Notes: a model not told the origin generated them from the sequence alone. DNA of 64,000 nucleotides from Rhodanobacter sp. AS-Z3 (GCF_029224025.1 NZ_CP119392.1:1883001-1947000), one strand, 5' to 3'; shown: positions 16,226 to 27,604, counted from the first letter of the stretch. A program made the numbers and translations.

Positions 16226-17325
16226 TGAGCGCCTTGCTCGAGGCCACGCTGAAGCATCTGGCGGCGCTGGTCGGTTTCGACACGCGCAATCCGCCGCGTT
16301 CGATCGATACCGGCGGCATTTTTGACTACCTGCGTGCGCACCTGCCTGGCTTTAGCGTGACCGTGACCGATTTCGGCGCTGGCGCGGTAGCCATGCATGC
16401 CGTGCGCGGCGAGCCGAAGTATCTGTTCAACGTGCATCTGGATACGGTGCCGGATTCGCCGGCGTGGACGGCTGACCCGCAAACCTTGCGAGTGACTGCC
16501 GATCACGCGATTGGCCTGGGAGCTTGTGATATCAAAGGTGCGGCGGCAGCGTTGCTTGCAGTGGCGAATGCCAGCAACGGACCGCTTGCGCTGTTGTTTT
16601 CCACGGATGAGGAAGCCAACGACCCCCGCTGCATCGCCGGCTTCGTCAGCAATCCGCACACTTATGAGGCGGTGATTGTGGCCGAACCCACCAAAGGTGA
16701 GGCCGTGCTTGCCCACCGAGGCATCCAGTCGGTACTGATGCGGTTTGCTGGTCGTGCCGGTCACGCTTCGGGCGAGCAGCAGCCAAGTGACAGTGCGTTG
16801 CATCAGGCGATGCGTTGGGGCAATGCCGCGCTGGATTTCGTGGCGGCGCAATCACACGAACGCTTCGGTGGACTCACCGGCCTGCGCTTCAACATCGGCC
16901 GCGTCGAAGGCGGCATCAAGGCGAACATGATCGCGCCAAGCGCCGAGGTTCGCTTCGGCATGCGGCCGTTGCCGACGATGAATCCTGATCAATTGCTGAC
17001 GCAGTTCCGTTCACTGGTGGAGCCACAGCCGATGGAATTCGCCGAGACGTTCCGCGGCCCTTCGCTGCCCGCTGGCGATACCGCGAATGCTGAAGCCAAC
17101 CGGCTGGTCGCCCGCGACCTTGCTGATGAACTGGGTATTCCAGTGGGCAACGCGGTGGATTTCTGGACCGAAGCGGCGCTGTTTTCCGCAGCCGGCTATA
17201 CCGCGTTTGTCTATGGCCCCGGCGATATCGCACAGGCGCACAGTGCCGATGAGTGGGTCGCGCTGGATCAGTTGCAGCATTACGCAGAAGTCATTCATCG
17301 CATCGTCGATGGTAGAAACGCATGA
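16225..17325 (+). CDS. argE: N-acetylcitrulline/acetylornithine deacetylase (M20 family)
   Basis: A 366-residue zinc aminoacylase of the M20 family. Metal-binding motifs are [12 protein letters not shown] (His and Asp ligands), [15 protein letters not shown], and [10 protein letters not shown] with the catalytic glutamate pair. The dimerisation domain begins [19 protein letters not shown]. In Xanthomonas the corresponding enzyme prefers N-acetylcitrulline, matching the upstream acetylornithine carbamoyltransferase. Start ATG overlaps the argG stop, and the end overlaps the argB-argA start by ATGA. Confidence 0.92.
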   Translation: MSALLEATLKHLAALVGFDTRNPPRSIDTGGIFDYLRAHLPGFSVTVTDFGAGAVAMHAVRGEPKYLFNVHLDTVPDSPAWTADPQTLRVTADHAIGLGACDIKGAAAALLAVANASNGPLALLFSTDEEANDPRCIAGFVSNPHTYEAVIVAEPTKGEAVLAHRGIQSVLMRFAGRAGHASGEQQPSDSALHQAMRWGNAALDFVAAQSHERFGGLTGLRFNIGRVEGGIKANMIAPSAEVRFGMRPLPTMNPDQLLTQFRSLVEPQPMEFAETFRGPSLPAGDTANAEANRLVARDLADELGIPVGNAVDFWTEAALFSAAGYTAFVYGPGDIAQAHSADEWVALDQLQHYAEVIHRIVDGRNA

Positions 17326-18638
17326 GCACCGGTAATCGCACCCGCAAGACCATCGTGCGCCTGCTTTCGAGCATGGGCAGCGCGAAGGAAATTCAGCAAT
17401 ACCTCAAGCGATTCTCCGAGATCGACGCCAAGCGCTTTGCCGTGGTCAAGGTTGGTGGCGCTGTGTTGCGCGATGAACTGGTTGATCTGGCTTCATCGCT
17501 GACCTTTCTGCAGCAGGTTGGGCTGACTCCGATCGTGCTGCACGGTGCCGGTCCGCAGCTCGACGAGGAGCTGGCTGCCGCCGGCATCGAGAAGCACACC
17601 ATCGACGGCCTGCGCGTCACTTCGGCGAAGGCGCTCGGCATCGTGCGTCGGGTGTTCCAGCAGCAGAATCTGAAGCTGGTGGAAGCGCTGCAGTCGATGG
17701 ATACGCGTGCCACCTCGGTAGGTACCGGCGTGTTCACGGCGGACTATCTGGATCGCGACACTTACGGCCTGGTCGGCAAGGTGCGTAGCATCAACCTGGC
17801 GCCGATCGAGGCCAGCCTGCGCGCGAACTCGATCCCGGTGATCGCCAGCCTGGGTGAAACCGACGAAGGGCAGATCCTCAATATCAATGCGGACTTCGCC
17901 GCCAACGAACTGGTACGCGTGCTGCAGCCGTACAAGATCATCTTTCTCACCGGCACCGGTGGATTGCTTGACGAGAACGGCAAGCTGATCGACTCGATCA
18001 ATCTGTCCACCGAGTTTGAACACCTGATGGCGCAGCCGTGGATCAACGGCGGCATGCGCCTGAAGATCGAACAGATCGCGGACCTGCTGGCTGATTTGCC
18101 GCTGACTTCATCGGTATCGATCACCCGCCCGTCCGAGCTGGCCAAGGAGCTGTTCACCCACAAGGGCTCGGGTACCCTGGTACGACGGGGCGAGAAGGTG
18201 CTGCGCTTCGATACGTGGGAAGGCGTGGACCGCGAGCGCATGCGTCGCCTGATCGAATCGAGCTTTGGCCGCACCCTGGTCGCTGACTACTTCGAGCGCA
18301 CCATGCCGTTCCGCCTGTACGTCAGCGAAAACTATCGCGCCGCGATGATTCTTACCATGGAGGACGGACTGCCCTATCTGGACAAGTTTGCCGTGCTCGA
18401 TGATGCCCAGGGCGAAGGCCTCGGTCGCGCTGTGTGGCAAGTGATGCGCGAGCAGAACCCGCAGTTGTTCTGGCGCTCGCGCCATGGCAACTCAGTCAAT
18501 CCGTTCTATTACGCCGAATCGGACGGCTGCCTTAAACAGCCGCGCTGGAAGGTGTTCTGGTATGGCATCGAGGGCTTCGACACCATCGCACGCTGCGTGG
18601 CGCATTGCGCGGCGCGGCAGCCGACGTTGGTGGATTGA
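17322..18638 (+). CDS. argB: Bifunctional N-acetylglutamate kinase/synthase
   Basis: A 438-residue fusion. Residues about 25-290 form an amino-acid kinase domain ([63 protein letters not shown]). Residues about 295-438 form a GNAT-like domain ([39 protein letters not shown]). The order matches the vertebrate-like NAGS-K of Xanthomonas and Maricaulis. It supplies N-acetylglutamate and phosphorylates it, so no separate argA is needed. It is coupled to argE (ATGA) and followed after 55 bases by argC. Confidence 0.95.
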   Translation: MSTGNRTRKTIVRLLSSMGSAKEIQQYLKRFSEIDAKRFAVVKVGGAVLRDELVDLASSLTFLQQVGLTPIVLHGAGPQLDEELAAAGIEKHTIDGLRVTSAKALGIVRRVFQQQNLKLVEALQSMDTRATSVGTGVFTADYLDRDTYGLVGKVRSINLAPIEASLRANSIPVIASLGETDEGQILNINADFAANELVRVLQPYKIIFLTGTGGLLDENGKLIDSINLSTEFEHLMAQPWINGGMRLKIEQIADLLADLPLTSSVSITRPSELAKELFTHKGSGTLVRRGEKVLRFDTWEGVDRERMRRLIESSFGRTLVADYFERTMPFRLYVSENYRAAMILTMEDGLPYLDKFAVLDDAQGEGLGRAVWQVMREQNPQLFWRSRHGNSVNPFYYAESDGCLKQPRWKVFWYGIEGFDTIARCVAHCAARQPTLVD

Positions 18639-18693
18639 GGTCCTTGCCTTCTTCGACACGACGAGCTGGTAGAGCCATTGCAGGAGTGAATCG

Positions 18694-19650
18694 GTGACAA
18701 ATTCAAAGAAGACCATCGGCATCGTCGGCGCTCGTGGGCATACCGGTGCCGAGCTGATCCGCATGATCGCGAATCATCCAGCGCTGGAGCTGGCTTTCGT
18801 TTCGTCGCGCGAGTTGGATGGCCAGCGTGTCGATGCGCACGTACCCGACTATCGCGGTGAGCTGCGCTACAGTGCGCCGGCGCATGAGGACCTGCCGAAG
18901 CTGGGCGCCGAGGTGGTGATACTCGCGCTGCCTAATGGAAAGGCCGCCGCGTGCGTGGAGGCATTCGACAAGGCCGGTGTCGATCCGTTGATTCTGGATC
19001 TGTCGGCCGACTACCGTTTTGATCCGGCATGGTATTACGGCCTGCCCGAACTCACCCGCGCACAGTGGCGTGGCGAACGACGCATCAGCAATCCCGGTTG
19101 CTATGCCACCGCGATGCAGCTGTCGATCGCGCCGCTGAAGGATCTGTTGGCCGCGCCGCCGGTGTGCTTCGGTGTTTCCGGCTACTCTGGCGCCGGCACT
19201 ACGCCGTCGGACAAGAACGACCCGGACAAGCTGCGCGACAACCTGATGCCGTATGCGCTGACCGGCCACATGCACGAAAAGGAGGCCTCGTTCCGGCTGG
19301 GTTTGCCGGTCGAATTCATGCCGCACGTGGCGCCGCACTTCCGTGGACTGACCGTTACGACCAATTTGTATCTGGCCCGGCAAATGAAGCGCGATGATGT
19401 ATTGCAGCGCTTTCGCGCGGCCTATGCCGATGAGAAGCTGGTAAGCCTGGTTGATGAGGCACCGTGGGTCAGCCGTATCGCGCACAAGCATCACGCCGAG
19501 ATCGGCGGCTTCACCATGTCGGCCGATGGCAAGCGGGTAGTCGTGGTGTCCACGCTGGACAACCTGCTGAAAGGTGCGGCTACCCAGGCCATGCAGAACA
19601 TCAACCGCGCGATCGGCGTGGACGAATACACCGGCATTTCCTTGTCGTAG
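18694..19650 (+). CDS. argC: N-acetyl-gamma-glutamyl-phosphate reductase
   Basis: A 318-residue NADPH-dependent reductase making N-acetylglutamate semialdehyde. The Rossmann motif is [22 protein letters not shown], and the catalytic cysteine lies in [29 protein letters not shown] and HMHEKE are also typical. The start is GTG at 18694 with AGGAG at 18682-18686. The stop codon TAG (19648-19650) is also part of the REP-like repeat that begins at 19646, so the repeat borders or defines the C-terminus. Confidence 0.95.
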   Translation: MTNSKKTIGIVGARGHTGAELIRMIANHPALELAFVSSRELDGQRVDAHVPDYRGELRYSAPAHEDLPKLGAEVVILALPNGKAAACVEAFDKAGVDPLILDLSADYRFDPAWYYGLPELTRAQWRGERRISNPGCYATAMQLSIAPLKDLLAAPPVCFGVSGYSGAGTTPSDKNDPDKLRDNLMPYALTGHMHEKEASFRLGLPVEFMPHVAPHFRGLTVTTNLYLARQMKRDDVLQRFRAAYADEKLVSLVDEAPWVSRIAHKHHAEIGGFTMSADGKRVVVVSTLDNLLKGAATQAMQNINRAIGVDEYTGISLS

Positions 19651-19724
19651 GAGCCCGCTCGCGGGCGATGCTTCTTGCCTGACACGAACGGAACAAGAGC
19701 ATCGCCCGCGAGCGGGCTCCTACG
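19646..19724. repeat. REP-like inverted repeat pair, family B, at the argC end
   Basis: Two perfect 27-base inverted arms, 19646-19672 and 19698-19724, enclose a 25-base spacer. The left arm begins CGTAGGAGCCCGCTCGC and ends GGGCGATGCT. The inner flanks TTCTTG and CAAG extend the symmetry. The argC stop TAG is inside the left arm. A strong hairpin here would lie in the argC-argH mRNA and could affect stability or downstream expression. Related copies are at 34178-34256 and 46010-46038. Confidence 0.9.
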
Positions 19725-19745
19725 AACAAACATCAGGACATCACC

Positions 19746-21041
19746 ATGACCCAACCCCTCTGGCAAAAATCCGGCATCCAGATCGACGCGAAGATCATGC
19801 AGTTCCTCGCCGGCGACGACGTACTGCTGGATCGCGAGTTCTTCCTGCACGACATCACCGCCAGCAAGGCGCATGTGGAAGGGTTGGCCAATATTCGCGT
19901 AGTCACCGCTGACGAAGCCACGGCACTCAAGCGTGAACTGGATGCACTGGCGGCGGATTTCATCAGCGGCGCTTTCGTGCTGGATGATCGCTTTGAAGAC
20001 GGCCATTCGGCGATCGAGGCGCGGCTGACCGAGCGTCTCGGTGACGCCGGCCGTCGCGTGCACACCGGGCGCAGTCGCAACGACCAGATCCTGGTGGCGA
20101 CGCGGCTGTGGCTGAAGGACAAGCTCACCACATTGGAAACCCATTGCCGCGCGATCGCCACCGTCTGTCTCGATCGTGCGTCGCGTGAGTCGCTGCCGTT
20201 GCCGGGCTACACGCATTTGCAGCGTGCGGTGGTCTCGTCCACCGCGATGTGGTTTGCCGGTTTCGCCGAAGGCTTCGTCGACAATACGCTGCGCGCACGC
20301 CAGACGTTGGCGTTGATCGACGCCAATCCGCTAGGCACGGCGGCCGGCTATGGTGTGAACATGAAGCTGGATCGCGAGCACACCACGCAGGCGCTCGGCT
20401 TTGCGCGCATGCAGATCAGTCCGATCTATGCGCAACTTTCTCGCGGCAAGTTCGAGATGGCGGTGCTGGAGGCGATCGGTGGCGCGTTGCTCGACCTGCG
20501 CCGGATGGCGTGGGATCTGTCGTTGTTCACCACCGCCGAATTCAACTTCGTGAAGCTGCCGTCCGAGTACACCACCGGCAGCTCGATCATGCCGAACAAG
20601 CGCAATCCCGACGTGATCGAACTGCTGCGCGCCAGCTACGCCAGCATCGCTGCTGCGCGGACCGAGATCGAGCAGCTGTTGTCGCTGCCGTCCGGCTACC
20701 AGCGTGACCTGCAATTCTCCAAGGGCTCGATTTTTCACGGTGTGCGCCATGGCCTGATGGCGCTGGAGCTGGTGCCTGACCTGCTCGCGCGGCTGGCGTG
20801 GAATGGGCCCGCGATGCGCGCTGCGATAGAGCCGGCGATGTACGCCACCGACGTGGCCATCGAACAGGCGGCTGCCGGCGTGCCGTTCCGCGATGCGTAT
20901 CGCGCGGCAGCGGAAACCGCGGCATCGGCGGGGCAGGGACGCACACCGGAAGGCAGTCTCGCCGCGCGCGTCTCACCCGGCGCCGGTGATGACTTGCGAC
21001 TGGATGAATTGCACGCGCGCTTGCGCGCACTGAACGATTGA
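19746..21041 (+). CDS. argH: Argininosuccinate lyase
   Basis: A 431-residue member of the fumarase/aspartase superfamily that splits argininosuccinate into arginine and fumarate. The signature loop is [19 protein letters not shown]-terminal [20 protein letters not shown] and [11 protein letters not shown] are also conserved. The start ATG 19746 follows the REP pair by 21 bases. It ends 14 bases before the chosen proB start. Confidence 0.96.
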   Translation: MTQPLWQKSGIQIDAKIMQFLAGDDVLLDREFFLHDITASKAHVEGLANIRVVTADEATALKRELDALAADFISGAFVLDDRFEDGHSAIEARLTERLGDAGRRVHTGRSRNDQILVATRLWLKDKLTTLETHCRAIATVCLDRASRESLPLPGYTHLQRAVVSSTAMWFAGFAEGFVDNTLRARQTLALIDANPLGTAAGYGVNMKLDREHTTQALGFARMQISPIYAQLSRGKFEMAVLEAIGGALLDLRRMAWDLSLFTTAEFNFVKLPSEYTTGSSIMPNKRNPDVIELLRASYASIAAARTEIEQLLSLPSGYQRDLQFSKGSIFHGVRHGLMALELVPDLLARLAWNGPAMRAAIEPAMYATDVAIEQAAAGVPFRDAYRAAAETAASAGQGRTPEGSLAARVSPGAGDDLRLDELHARLRALND

Positions 21042-21055
21042 GCGGAGATACGGGC

Positions 21056-22243
21056 ATGGCGGCGAGCGACACTTCGAACACGCACACCGATCTGCCCGAA
21101 CAGGAATTGCCGGCATGGCGTCGCGCGGTACTGAAAGTCGGTAGCAATCTACTCGCCGCTGACGGCGGCGGGCTCACGCCGCGATACGCCGAAGCGCTGG
21201 CCGCGTTCATTGCAGCCAGTCAGGCGGATGGCCGCGAGGTGGTGCTGGTGTCCTCGGGCGCCGTGGCGGCGGGACGTGCGTTGCTGCGTCAACATGCGAG
21301 CAAGGGAGACGGGCTGGCTGCGCGACAGGCGCTGGCCGCCTTGGGCCAGGCGCCGATGATTGCGCTATGGCAGTCGCTGTCCGCGCGGCCGGTGGCGCAG
21401 GTGCTGCTGACCCATGACGACCTGCGCAATCGCCGCCGCTACCTCAACGCTCGCGCCACCCTGCGCGAGCTGCTGCAACTCGGCGTACTGCCGGTGATCA
21501 ACGAAAACGACACCGTCTCGGTGGACGAGTTGAAACTGGGTGACAACGACAACCTGGCCGCCATCGTCGCGGCGCTGGTCGATGCCGACCTGTTGCTGAT
21601 CGCCTCCGACGTCGATGCGCTGTACAACGCCGACCCGCGACGTGACCCGATGGCCAAGCCGATCACGCACGTCGCCACGCTGACAGCAGAGATCCTGGCG
21701 ATGGCCGGTGACAGCGGCAGCAACGTCGGTACCGGTGGCATGCGCACGAAGATGCAGGCCGCGACCAAAGCCGGCGCCGCCGGCATTCCCACGGTGTTGT
21801 TCAGCGGACGCAATGTGGCAACCGTGCAGGCGCTGCAGCATGGGCGGCTGCGTGGCACCCTGATCGCTGCTGCCTCCAGCCGTATGCATGCGCGCAAGTA
21901 CTGGCTGCGGCATGCGCCGACGGCCGCTGGACATATCCGCGTCGATGCGGGCGCCGCGCGCGCGCTGGCCGGTGGGCGCGTTTCGCTGTTGCCGGGCGGT
22001 GTGCTCGGTGCCGACGGCGAGTTTCATCGCGGTGATCTGGTGGAGGTCGTCGACGCGGCTGATGTCGTTATTGCACGTGGACTAAGTCAGTACGGCGCCA
22101 CCGAGGTGCGACGACTGGCCGGTCGACATAGTCGTGAAATTGATGCGGTATTGGGTTACAGCTACGGCGAGGAAGTGGTGCATCGCGACGACCTCATCAC
22201 CATCGACGCGCCGCTGGCACCGGTACGGGAGATCAGCGCATGA
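21056..22243 (+). CDS. proB: Glutamate 5-kinase
   Basis: A 395-residue enzyme phosphorylating glutamate in proline synthesis. The amino-acid kinase domain spans about 20-265 ([45 protein letters not shown]-equivalent [31 protein letters not shown] split over the substrate loop, [12 protein letters not shown]). A C-terminal PUA domain follows (about 295-380). I chose ATG 21056, preceded by GGAGAT; an in-frame TTG at 21038 would add six residues. It ends with an ATGA overlap into proA. Confidence 0.95.
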   Translation: MAASDTSNTHTDLPEQELPAWRRAVLKVGSNLLAADGGGLTPRYAEALAAFIAASQADGREVVLVSSGAVAAGRALLRQHASKGDGLAARQALAALGQAPMIALWQSLSARPVAQVLLTHDDLRNRRRYLNARATLRELLQLGVLPVINENDTVSVDELKLGDNDNLAAIVAALVDADLLLIASDVDALYNADPRRDPMAKPITHVATLTAEILAMAGDSGSNVGTGGMRTKMQAATKAGAAGIPTVLFSGRNVATVQALQHGRLRGTLIAAASSRMHARKYWLRHAPTAAGHIRVDAGAARALAGGRVSLLPGGVLGADGEFHRGDLVEVVDAADVVIARGLSQYGATEVRRLAGRHSREIDAVLGYSYGEEVVHRDDLITIDAPLAPVREISA

Positions 22244-23511
22244 GTGCCATCCGGGAACAGGCGCTGGCCTGCCGCGACGCCGTGCAGGTAGTGGCGGCGT
22301 TGGGTACTGACGCCAAACGGGCGCTGCTGCGCGACATGGCATCGGCGCTGCAGGATCAGTGTGCTGTCCTGTTGGCGGCGAACGCCGAGGACATGGCTCA
22401 CGCTGCGGCGAACGGCGTGCAGGGCGCGATGCTCGATCGCCTGCGCCTGGACGAGGCGCGCGTGGCCGGCATCGCCAATGCGTTGCGCGTAGTCGCCGAG
22501 CTGCCCGATCCTGTCGGCGTGGTGACTCGTCGCGAGACACGTCCGAACGGGCTGTCGATCGAACGCGTACGCATACCGCTGGGCGTGATCGCGATGATCT
22601 ACGAGGCGCGTCCGAACGTCACCGCCGATGCCGCCGCGCTATGTCTGATGGCCGGCAATGCGGTGATCCTGCGCGGTGGTTCCGAGGCGATCCACTCGAA
22701 TACGGCGATCGCCAATGCATTGCGCGGCGCCCTGGTGAAGAACGGTGTCCCGCCCGCCGCGCTGACCCTGGTCGAGGATTTGCGTCGCGAGGCGATGGTC
22801 GAGCTGCTGCAGCTCACCGATATCGTCGATCTGGCGATCCCGCGTGGTGGCGAGGGGCTGATCCACTTCGTGGCCGAACACGCGCGGGTGCCGGTGATCA
22901 AGCACTACAAGGGCGTCTGTCATCTGTACGTTGATCGCGCCGCTGATCTCGCCCTTGCGCTGGACCTGTTGATTGACGGCAAGACGTCACGCCCCGGTGT
23001 GTGCAATTCGCTGGAGACGTTGCTGGTCCATCGCGACGTGGCGGCAGCCTTCCTGCCGCATGCTGCACACGCTTTGCGCGAGCGCGGTGTGGAACTGCGC
23101 GGTGATGACGCCAGCCGTGCGCTGGTCGCCGACATGCACGTCGCCAGCGATGACGATTACGCCGCCGAGTTCCTCGACCTGATTCTCGCCGTGCGCGTCG
23201 TCGACGATTTCGATCAAGCGATCGCACACATCCGACGTTACGGCTCCGACCACACCGAAGTCATCGCCACCAACGACGAAGCTGCCGCGCGACGCTTTGT
23301 ATCTGCGATCCGCTCCGCAGTAGTGATGGTTAACGCGTCCTCGCGCTTCAGCGACGGTGGCGAACTTGGGCTGGGTGCCGAAATCGGCATCTCCACCACC
23401 CGTCTGCATGCTTATGGACCGATGGGTGCGGAGGCGCTCACGGTGGAACGGTTTGTGGTGCGTGGGGAAGGGCAGGTAAGGCATCGGCAGAGCCGTGTTT
23501 CCGGGGAATAG
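22240..23511 (+). CDS. proA: Gamma-glutamyl phosphate reductase
   Basis: A 423-residue NADPH-dependent enzyme of the aldehyde dehydrogenase fold that acts after ProB. The catalytic cysteine lies in [15 protein letters not shown]. Other motifs are [36 protein letters not shown] and [29 protein letters not shown]. The four-base overlap with proB indicates coupling. It is the last recognisable gene of the operon. No clear terminator is seen before the convergent gene that ends at 23609. Confidence 0.96.
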   Translation: MSAIREQALACRDAVQVVAALGTDAKRALLRDMASALQDQCAVLLAANAEDMAHAAANGVQGAMLDRLRLDEARVAGIANALRVVAELPDPVGVVTRRETRPNGLSIERVRIPLGVIAMIYEARPNVTADAAALCLMAGNAVILRGGSEAIHSNTAIANALRGALVKNGVPPAALTLVEDLRREAMVELLQLTDIVDLAIPRGGEGLIHFVAEHARVPVIKHYKGVCHLYVDRAADLALALDLLIDGKTSRPGVCNSLETLLVHRDVAAAFLPHAAHALRERGVELRGDDASRALVADMHVASDDDYAAEFLDLILAVRVVDDFDQAIAHIRRYGSDHTEVIATNDEAAARRFVSAIRSAVVMVNASSRFSDGGELGLGAEIGISTTRLHAYGPMGAEALTVERFVVRGEGQVRHRQSRVSGE

Positions 23512-23608
23512 GACTTGCGCGCGGACGGGACGCCGCGGATGCTGGCGATCCGTCTGCACCTCGAAACGTCAGTGCGGTGCTTTCAGGCGAACCCACCGCA
23601 CCGACATG

Positions 23609-24793
23609 TCACATCGCGTAGTCGGGCAGCTTGATGTCGTCGTGCAGATAGCGCCCCATCAGTATTTCCGGAAACACTGGCAGTTTCATCAACGAGGTGC
23701 CGAAGTTGCGCGCGGCAACACCGAAGCGACTCTGTGGAACGAATGAGGACACCAGCGATGTCGCGCGTTTCTGTTTGCCCAGTACAAACGCCTTCATGCG
23801 GTTTTCGTAACGGCTGAGCGCCGCCGTGCAGTCGCCGCGGCCGTCATGAATTTCGCCGGCCAGTACATAGGCTTCGGCCATGGCCAGCCCCGCACCTTCG
23901 CCGGCTATCAGTGACGGACATGCGGCCGCATCGCCGACCAGCGTCGTTCTTCCCTGGGTCCAGCTGTGCATGCGAATCTGGCTGATCTTGTCGAAGTAGA
24001 GGTTGCGGACGTCTGGAAGCGCCGAGATAATCTGCGGGCATTCCCAGTCCAGGTCAGCGAAAGCAGTCGTCAACGCCAACTTGCGCTCGGCTTCGTTGGA
24101 CGGGCTGGCGCCAGCGAGGTACTCGTCGCGAAACGCCAGGAAGAAGAGTGTCTTGTCATCGCGTATCGGGAAGCGGGATACGTATCGACCGGGGACGCCA
24201 TGCATGACCGAGACAAGCTGGTCGCGCGGTCGGTAACTTTCCACCTCGAATGCGGCAACCTGGCAGCCCAGCGGATACTCGAATTTCGACTCGGGCCCGA
24301 ACGCGAGTTCACGAACCCGGGAATGCAATCCGTCGGCGCCAACTAGCAGATCCACTTCACGCGGCGCGGCATGCTCGAAGCGGATTCGAACGCGCTGCCC
24401 GTCATCGTCAATCGCGGCAATGCTGTCGTCGAAGATCGTCTCGACCCGGTCGTCCAGCAAGGCGTAGATCGATGCGGCAATGTCCGAGCGCGCCAAGGCC
24501 ATCAACCGATTATTGGTCAGCCGCATCAGGACCTGTGCCGGATAGCCTCCACAGGTGCGTCCTTTTTGATCCACCATGCGCAGCTCATCGACATGGTGTT
24601 TCTGGCCCATAAGGTGTGGCAGCAACCCCATCCTCTCGGCGACGTCATAGCCAAGCCCCCATAGATTGAGGATGTAACCACCCGTACGAACGGCAGCGGC
24701 CTTTTCGATCAGCAACACCTCGTGGCCAAGTTTGCTCAGCCAGTACGCGAGCGTTGCACCGGCGATACCGGCCCCGTTGATGGCTATCTTCAT
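23609..24793 (-). CDS. FAD-dependent monooxygenase (UbiH/PHBH-like)
   Basis: A 394-residue group A flavoprotein hydroxylase. The FAD dinucleotide motif is IAINGAGIAGATLAYWLSKLG, the DG motif is LLVGADGLHSRVREL, and the GD motif is TLVGDAAACPSLIAGEGAGLAMAEAYVLAGEI. GYILNLWGLGYDVAERMGL is typical of the subgroup that includes tetracycline-modifying and polyketide or aromatic hydroxylases. The substrate cannot be assigned. ATG at 24793 was chosen over GTG at 24799. It converges with proA and stands at the start of a metabolic accessory region. Confidence 0.85.
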   Translation of the reverse strand: MKIAINGAGIAGATLAYWLSKLGHEVLLIEKAAAVRTGGYILNLWGLGYDVAERMGLLPHLMGQKHHVDELRMVDQKGRTCGGYPAQVLMRLTNNRLMALARSDIAASIYALLDDRVETIFDDSIAAIDDDGQRVRIRFEHAAPREVDLLVGADGLHSRVRELAFGPESKFEYPLGCQVAAFEVESYRPRDQLVSVMHGVPGRYVSRFPIRDDKTLFFLAFRDEYLAGASPSNEAERKLALTTAFADLDWECPQIISALPDVRNLYFDKISQIRMHSWTQGRTTLVGDAAACPSLIAGEGAGLAMAEAYVLAGEIHDGRGDCTAALSRYENRMKAFVLGKQKRATSLVSSFVPQSRFGVAARNFGTSLMKLPVFPEILMGRYLHDDIKLPDYAM

Positions 24794-24859
24794 GATCACC
24801 CGTCGGTTCGTCTTCCAGGCTCAACGCACTTGTGGTGCTGTTTGAAGACATGTTGCGGT

Positions 24860-25180
24860 GTCCCTTAGCCTTACCGTTTGAAGCCGTATTGGCAGGCTTG
24901 CCTTCGACTAGCCTAGTCCGCTCCGCCGTGTGAGGGCCAACGTCTCATTGCGTTTGAAATCGGGGTCAGGTTCACTTCCTGACATTCAGTCAAGTAAAGC
25001 TGTACCGGGCGGCTATATAGCCGCGGTGAAAGGGCGTATCCCAGCACAGATCCAGATGCGCAAGGGGCGCGGGCTGGGGCGCACCACCGTGCTCAGCTCA
25101 TGAAGCAATGGGCTGCCCACAAATAAGCGGGCTGGAAGTGGCACTGGAAGGTGAATCTGGTTCTGTTTGTCTGTCCCACG
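24860..25180. other. Gene-free stretch with a possible mobile-element scar
   Basis: About 390 bases between the monooxygenase start and the GMC oxidoreductase end hold no convincing gene. The words CGGGGTCAGGTTCACTT (about 24960-24977) and the echo CCTGACATTCAG resemble border sequences often seen beside transposase genes. From there a frame without start codon stays open to a TGA near 25100, with a basic stretch VKGRIPAQIQMRKGRGLGRT. I could not identify it. It may be the tail of a lost gene. Confidence 0.3.
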
Positions 25181-25189
25181 CATGGCTCA

Positions 25190-26752
25190 CTAAAACCGTG
25201 CCTTGATACGGTCTGCCACTCGCAGTGCATTGGCGATGATGGTGAGCGTCGGGTTCACTGCGCCGATCGAAGGGAAGAAGCTGGCGTCGGTGAGGTAGAG
25301 GTTTTCCAATTCGTGCGCTTTGCAGTCCAGGTCCAGCACGGAGGTCGCCGGGTCGGTGCCGAAGCGGGCGGTGCCGGCCTGGTGCGCGGTTCCGCCGATC
25401 GGGATGTTCTTGCCTAGATAGAGGCTGCGTTCCAGCAGCACCGGGTGCGCGCCGATCTTGCTCAACATTTGTTCGAGTTTCTTCTTGAGCCGATGGTGCG
25501 CTTCCATGTTGTTCTCGGTGAGTTCGAGCCGCACCTTGTCGCCGTCGTAGCGGATGCGGTTCTCTGGGCGAGGCAGGTCTTCGCTGGACAGCCAGAAGTC
25601 CATCGAGTGGCGCGCCATCATCTCGAACGGCATCTTCGGCAGCCATTCCAGCCATGAGGGCAGCGCCTCACCGCGTATCTGCGCGTCGTTCGAGCGGGCG
25701 CACATCTGGATCAGGCCGAGCGGGTAGTTCCAGTCGTCGCTGCCGAAGTACCAGTCGCTGACGGCTAGCGTCTTCTGGAACACGGTGTCATTCGGTTCGC
25801 GCAGCAGCGCCATCAGGATCGACTGGTTGTGCCGCATGTAGTTTCGTCCGACCTGATCCGAGCCGTTGGCGAGGCCGTGTGGATGTTGATCGTTCGCCGA
25901 GCGCAGCAGCAGCAATGCCGAGGACAGCGCGCCGCAGGCGACCACGACAATGTCGGCGGTGTAGCGTTCGGGCTCGCTGTCCCGAATGACGTTGACGGCG
26001 GAAATGGTCCTGCCCGAGCTGTCGGTTTCCAGCGTGGAGACATAGGCGCCGGTAAGCAGGGTGAGGCTGGGGTGGGCTTTCAGCGCCGGGTCCACGCACA
26101 TCACCTGTGCGTCCGCCTTGCCGTTCAGCGGGGAAGGGTAGCCATCGAAGTACGGCGTGCGGATGCAGGGGCTGTCGGGCGTGGTCTTGCCATCGATCTC
26201 GTCGAGCAGGATGCCCAGCGGCAGATGGAACGGATGCAGGCCGTCACTCTGCAGGCTGTCGTGCAGCGCCTGCACGCGCGGCTCGTGCGTCACCGGCGGG
26301 TACGGGAATGGACGGCTCGATGGTGGCTCGTTGGGATCCTCGCCACGCTGGCCGTGCACATGAAACAGGGCCTCGGCTTCGGCGTAGTACGGCTCGAAAT
26401 CGGCGTACTTCAGCGGCCACGCCGGCGAGATGCCGTCGCTGTGCACGATCTCCTCGAAGTCACGCTCGCGCAAGCGAAACAGGGCGGCGCCGTAGACCTT
26501 GGAGTTGCCGCCCACGTAGTAGTGCAGGCCCGGCTGGAAGCTTTCTCCGTCCTTGCCGTACCACGTCTCCTTGGCCTGATAGATCGCATCGACGAACACC
26601 TTCTGCGAGTCCCAGTTGTCCACCGAGCGCGGCAGGTAGTCGCCACGCTCCAGCAGCAAAATCCGCTTGCCGGTGGCTGCCAGCTTTTGCGCCATCGACG
26701 CACCGCCGGGGCCACTGCCGATCACGATGACGTCGTAGTGATTGCCGGACAT
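25190..26752 (-). CDS. GMC-family oxidoreductase
   Basis: A 520-residue flavoprotein. The ADP-binding motif is DVIVIGSGPGGASMAQKLAATGKRILLLERG. The FAD loop YYVGGNSKVYGAALFR and the C-terminal GGTAHQAGTARFGTDPATSVLDLDCKAHELENLYLTDASFFPS with NPTLTIIANALRVADRI are classical for GMC enzymes (glucose, choline and alcohol oxidation). The His in GGTAHQAG fits the catalytic base region. There is no signal peptide, so it is probably cytoplasmic or membrane associated. It lies six bases after an SDR gene on the same strand. Confidence 0.9.
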   Translation of the reverse strand: MSGNHYDVIVIGSGPGGASMAQKLAATGKRILLLERGDYLPRSVDNWDSQKVFVDAIYQAKETWYGKDGESFQPGLHYYVGGNSKVYGAALFRLRERDFEEIVHSDGISPAWPLKYADFEPYYAEAEALFHVHGQRGEDPNEPPSSRPFPYPPVTHEPRVQALHDSLQSDGLHPFHLPLGILLDEIDGKTTPDSPCIRTPYFDGYPSPLNGKADAQVMCVDPALKAHPSLTLLTGAYVSTLETDSSGRTISAVNVIRDSEPERYTADIVVVACGALSSALLLLRSANDQHPHGLANGSDQVGRNYMRHNQSILMALLREPNDTVFQKTLAVSDWYFGSDDWNYPLGLIQMCARSNDAQIRGEALPSWLEWLPKMPFEMMARHSMDFWLSSEDLPRPENRIRYDGDKVRLELTENNMEAHHRLKKKLEQMLSKIGAHPVLLERSLYLGKNIPIGGTAHQAGTARFGTDPATSVLDLDCKAHELENLYLTDASFFPSIGAVNPTLTIIANALRVADRIKARF

Positions 26753-26758
26753 GGTCGA

Positions 26759-27604
26759 TCAACCGCCGGTGGCAAAGCCGGGATAGAGCGTCATGCCGCC
26801 ATCCACGAACAAGGTGGTTCCGACTACGTAATCGGACTGGTCAGAAGCCAGCCACACCGCTGCGCGCGCGATATCCTCCGGCTCGCCGATGCGGCCATAA
26901 GGCACCAGGGTCATCAGCGCCTTGTACGCTTCCGGGGTACTCCATGCACTGGTGTTGATCGGCGTGCGTATCGCACCGGGCGCGATGGCGTTGACCCGTA
27001 TTTTCAGCGGTGCGACCTCCTGCGCCAGGCTTTCCATCAGTTGCTTGATGCCGCCCTTGGACGAGGCGTAATTGGCATGGCCGGCCCAGGGAATTTCCTG
27101 GTGCACTGAACTCATGCAGATGATCTTGCCGGCGGCGCAGGAGATCGATGGCACCACGCCGCGTCGGCTGAATTCGCGCACGGCCTCACGCGCGCACAGA
27201 AATTGCCCGGTGAGGTTCACGCCGATGACCTTGTTCCACTGCGCCAGGGTCATGTCCTTGAACGCGGAGTCGCGTTGCAGGCCGGCATTGGCGACGAGAA
27301 TGTCCACCGTGCCGAAGGCCTCGATCATCTGCTTGAACATCGCTACCACCTGGTCTTCGTCGGAGACGTCGGCCTTGATCTTCATCGCCTTGACGCCGAA
27401 CGCCTGCAATTGATCCACCACGGCTTGCGCGGCAGCGTCGTCGACGACGTAGTTGACCACCACGTCCGCTCCGGCCTCGCCCAGCGCCAGTGCCACGCCA
27501 CGCCCGATGCCGGAATTGGCACCCGTGACGATGGCCTTCTGGCCGGTGAGCAAGCGAGGCACGGCAAGCTTCGGCGCGGTGGAATTTGTGCTGGGCTCAG
27601 TCAC
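26759..27604 (-). CDS. SDR-family oxidoreductase (glucose-1-dehydrogenase-like)
   Basis: A 281-residue short-chain dehydrogenase. The cofactor motif is KAIVTGANSGIGRGVALALGEAGADVVVNY, followed by NAG in VANAGLQRD, a YASSKGGIKQLMESLAQE active-site Tyr/Lys pair, and INTSAWSTPEAY with SDYVVGTTLFVDGGMTLYPGF at the end. These are features of the bacterial glucose 1-dehydrogenase subgroup, though such names rarely predict the substrate. GTG at 27604 is preceded by GGGAT on the minus strand. It pairs with the GMC gene and is divergent from the DoxX gene. Confidence 0.88.
   Translation of the reverse strand: MTEPSTNSTAPKLAVPRLLTGQKAIVTGANSGIGRGVALALGEAGADVVVNYVVDDAAAQAVVDQLQAFGVKAMKIKADVSDEDQVVAMFKQMIEAFGTVDILVANAGLQRDSAFKDMTLAQWNKVIGVNLTGQFLCAREAVREFSRRGVVPSISCAAGKIICMSSVHQEIPWAGHANYASSKGGIKQLMESLAQEVAPLKIRVNAIAPGAIRTPINTSAWSTPEAYKALMTLVPYGRIGEPEDIARAAVWLASDQSDYVVGTTLFVDGGMTLYPGFATGG

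Noticed and set aside
25829..27109. A 426-codon plus-strand frame opposite the GMC and SDR genes
   Set aside because: The GMC and SDR genes on the minus strand have full family motifs; this frame has none.
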